Shown here: positions 20,123 to 21,246 of the stretch, piece by piece
How the letters are laid out: the number at the start of each line of letters is the position of its first letter
How positions within the stretch are numbered: the first letter of the stretch is position 1
Origin: a virus
Virus record (IMG/VR): IMGVR_UViG_3300006802_000715
Coordinates: 1-21,246 of that record
Length of the DNA: 21,246 nucleotides
Reading direction: 5' to 3' (one strand)
The notes under the pieces: model-generated
Seen by the model: the letters and a program-made list of their open reading frames with translations, nothing else
Database searches by the model: none
What the model was told of the DNA's origin: nothing
Translations under genes and position numbers: made by a program

Positions 20123-21246
20123 GATTTTTGGGCCACCCGGAACAGGGAAGACAACCACCCTGCTAAACATGGTTGACGATGCTTTTGAGAAGGGGGTCCA
20201 CCCGCACAGAATTGCTTTCCTAGCCTTCACACGCAAGGCTGCCACTGAGGCGCAGGAGCGGGCCGCTGTGCGCTTTAACCTTGATCCGAAGAAAGACCTA
20301 GCCTATTTCCGGACTTTGCATTCTCTGGCCCTTACAATGACTGACATACGCCCAGAGCAAGTTATGCAAGAGTCGAACTACCGCGAGTTGAGCAGGGTTA
20401 TAAACATCCCGTTGGGTGCCGCAAAGAACGCAAACTTCGATGAGGACGTTCCAAGCATGGTGGCGAGTAGTGATCCTATTTTAGGATTAATTAACTTGGC
20501 CCGGTTGCGTAAGGTGAGTTTGCGCGAACAGTACAACCACAGCAACGTTGAGGCTGATTGGAACACTATCCAATACGTCGATACATGCTTGAAGCATTAC
20601 AAAGAAAAGATAGGTCTGTACGACTTTACAGACATGCTGGCTGAGTTTGTAAGACAGTCCGACAAATACTGCCCACAGTTTGATCTGTGTTTTTTAGATG
20701 AGGCACAGGATTTAAGTCCGTTACAGTGGGACATAGCTCACATCCTAGATAAGAACTCCGACCGTATGTACGCCGCAGGAGACGATGACCAAGCAATTTA
20801 CCGCTGGGCCGGGGCCGACGTAGACCAGTTTATCAATCTACCCGGCGGATCAGAGACGCTTTCTAAGTCCTACCGTGTCCCGCAAAGAGTACACAAGCTG
20901 GCCGAGAATGTTGTGAAGCGCATACAACGACGGTTTCCAAAGAAATACGAGCCCAAAAGTGAGGCGGGAAACATAACAAGGATCAACTCTGTAAGCTCGC
21001 TCGACATGAGTGCGGGCTCTTGGCTTATCCTTTCGCAAGCTGCCTACCAGTTAATACCCGTGGCCTACGACCTAAAGTCCGGTGGCTACCTGTTCAACTA
21101 TCGCGGCCAACGGTCCATTAGTGAGAAAATATCTGATGCGGTAAACGGTTGGGAACAACTGCGCCGGGGTAAAGAAGTCCCCGAAGAAGCCGCCAGAAAG
21201 ATTTACAACTTCATGTCCGTCGGTAACCGCGTTCAACGGGGCTTTA
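20115..21246 (+). CDS. UvrD/Rep-type superfamily 1 DNA helicase, 3' end beyond the window
   Basis: The frame stays open to the last base, giving 377 residues. Motifs are clear: Walker A GPPGTGKTT at 6-14, motif Ia AFLAFTRKAA near 36, LHSLA near 77, Walker B LDEAQD with D195/E196, and motif III GDDDQAIYRWAGAD at 222-235. The arginine-bearing SKSYRVPQRV lies near 250. These define a UvrD/Rep/PcrA-like helicase that unwinds DNA with ATP. The Walker A motif lies only five residues from the start, so the usual upstream Q motif of UvrD enzymes is missing. In-frame stops within the upstream gene rule out a much longer N-terminus. The ribosome site is weak, which fits coupling to the overlapping HTH gene. 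It is probably a phage replication or recombination helicase. Confidence 0.92.
   Translation, partial: MFRIFGPPGTGKTTTLLNMVDDAFEKGVHPHRIAFLAFTRKAATEAQERAAVRFNLDPKKDLAYFRTLHSLALTMTDIRPEQVMQESNYRELSRVINIPLGAAKNANFDEDVPSMVASSDPILGLINLARLRKVSLREQYNHSNVEADWNTIQYVDTCLKHYKEKIGLYDFTDMLAEFVRQSDKYCPQFDLCFLDEAQDLSPLQWDIAHILDKNSDRMYAAGDDDQAIYRWAGADVDQFINLPGGSETLSKSYRVPQRVHKLAENVVKRIQRRFPKKYEPKSEAGNITRINSVSSLDMSAGSWLILSQAAYQLIPVAYDLKSGGYLFNYRGQRSISEKISDAVNGWEQLRRGKEVPEEAARKIYNFMSVGNRVQRGF

Overview
The window is a contiguous piece of a tailed double-stranded DNA phage genome, most likely a marine phage of a proteobacterium. The virion genes resemble, from memory, proteins common in uncultured marine phage assemblies. 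There are no tRNA or rRNA genes, no CRISPR array, no insertion sequence and no bacterial housekeeping genes. Coding density is near total, and no gap exceeds about 110 bases. Family assignments come from reading motifs in the translations, not from database searches.

Bases 42 to 15453 form one plus-strand virion block of ten reading frames: a small DUF6447-like protein, a P22 gp10-like head-tail stabilization protein, two small conserved proteins (one a zinc ribbon), then very large proteins of 563, 659, 982, 1052, 203 and 757 residues. These six are rich in Gly, Ala and Gln, coiled coils and hydrophobic Gly-rich segments, as expected of internal, ejection or tail proteins. Most junctions overlap by one or four bases (TAATG or ATGA), so the block probably works as a translationally coupled operon. 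Two features stand out. The 1052-residue and 203-residue frames are in the same frame and separated by a single TAA. The 757-residue protein carries a pretoxin-like hydrophobic segment followed by a ParB/sulfiredoxin-fold domain.

Bases 15450 to 16898 hold the only minus-strand gene, an SNF2-type helicase. Its stop codon overlaps the stop codon of the virion block tail to tail. A 102-base divergent spacer (16899 to 17000) contains a good minus-strand promoter and an overlapping, weaker plus-strand one.

Bases 17001 to the right edge form the plus-strand replication block: a coiled-coil conserved phage protein, a candidate single-stranded DNA-binding protein ending in an SSB-like tip, an intrinsic terminator, an archaeo-eukaryotic type (TOTE-like) primase, a 52-residue helix-turn-helix protein and a UvrD/Rep-type helicase cut by the window end. 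Together with the SNF2 helicase these probably supply priming, unwinding and strand protection for phage DNA replication or recombination. No polymerase is visible here.
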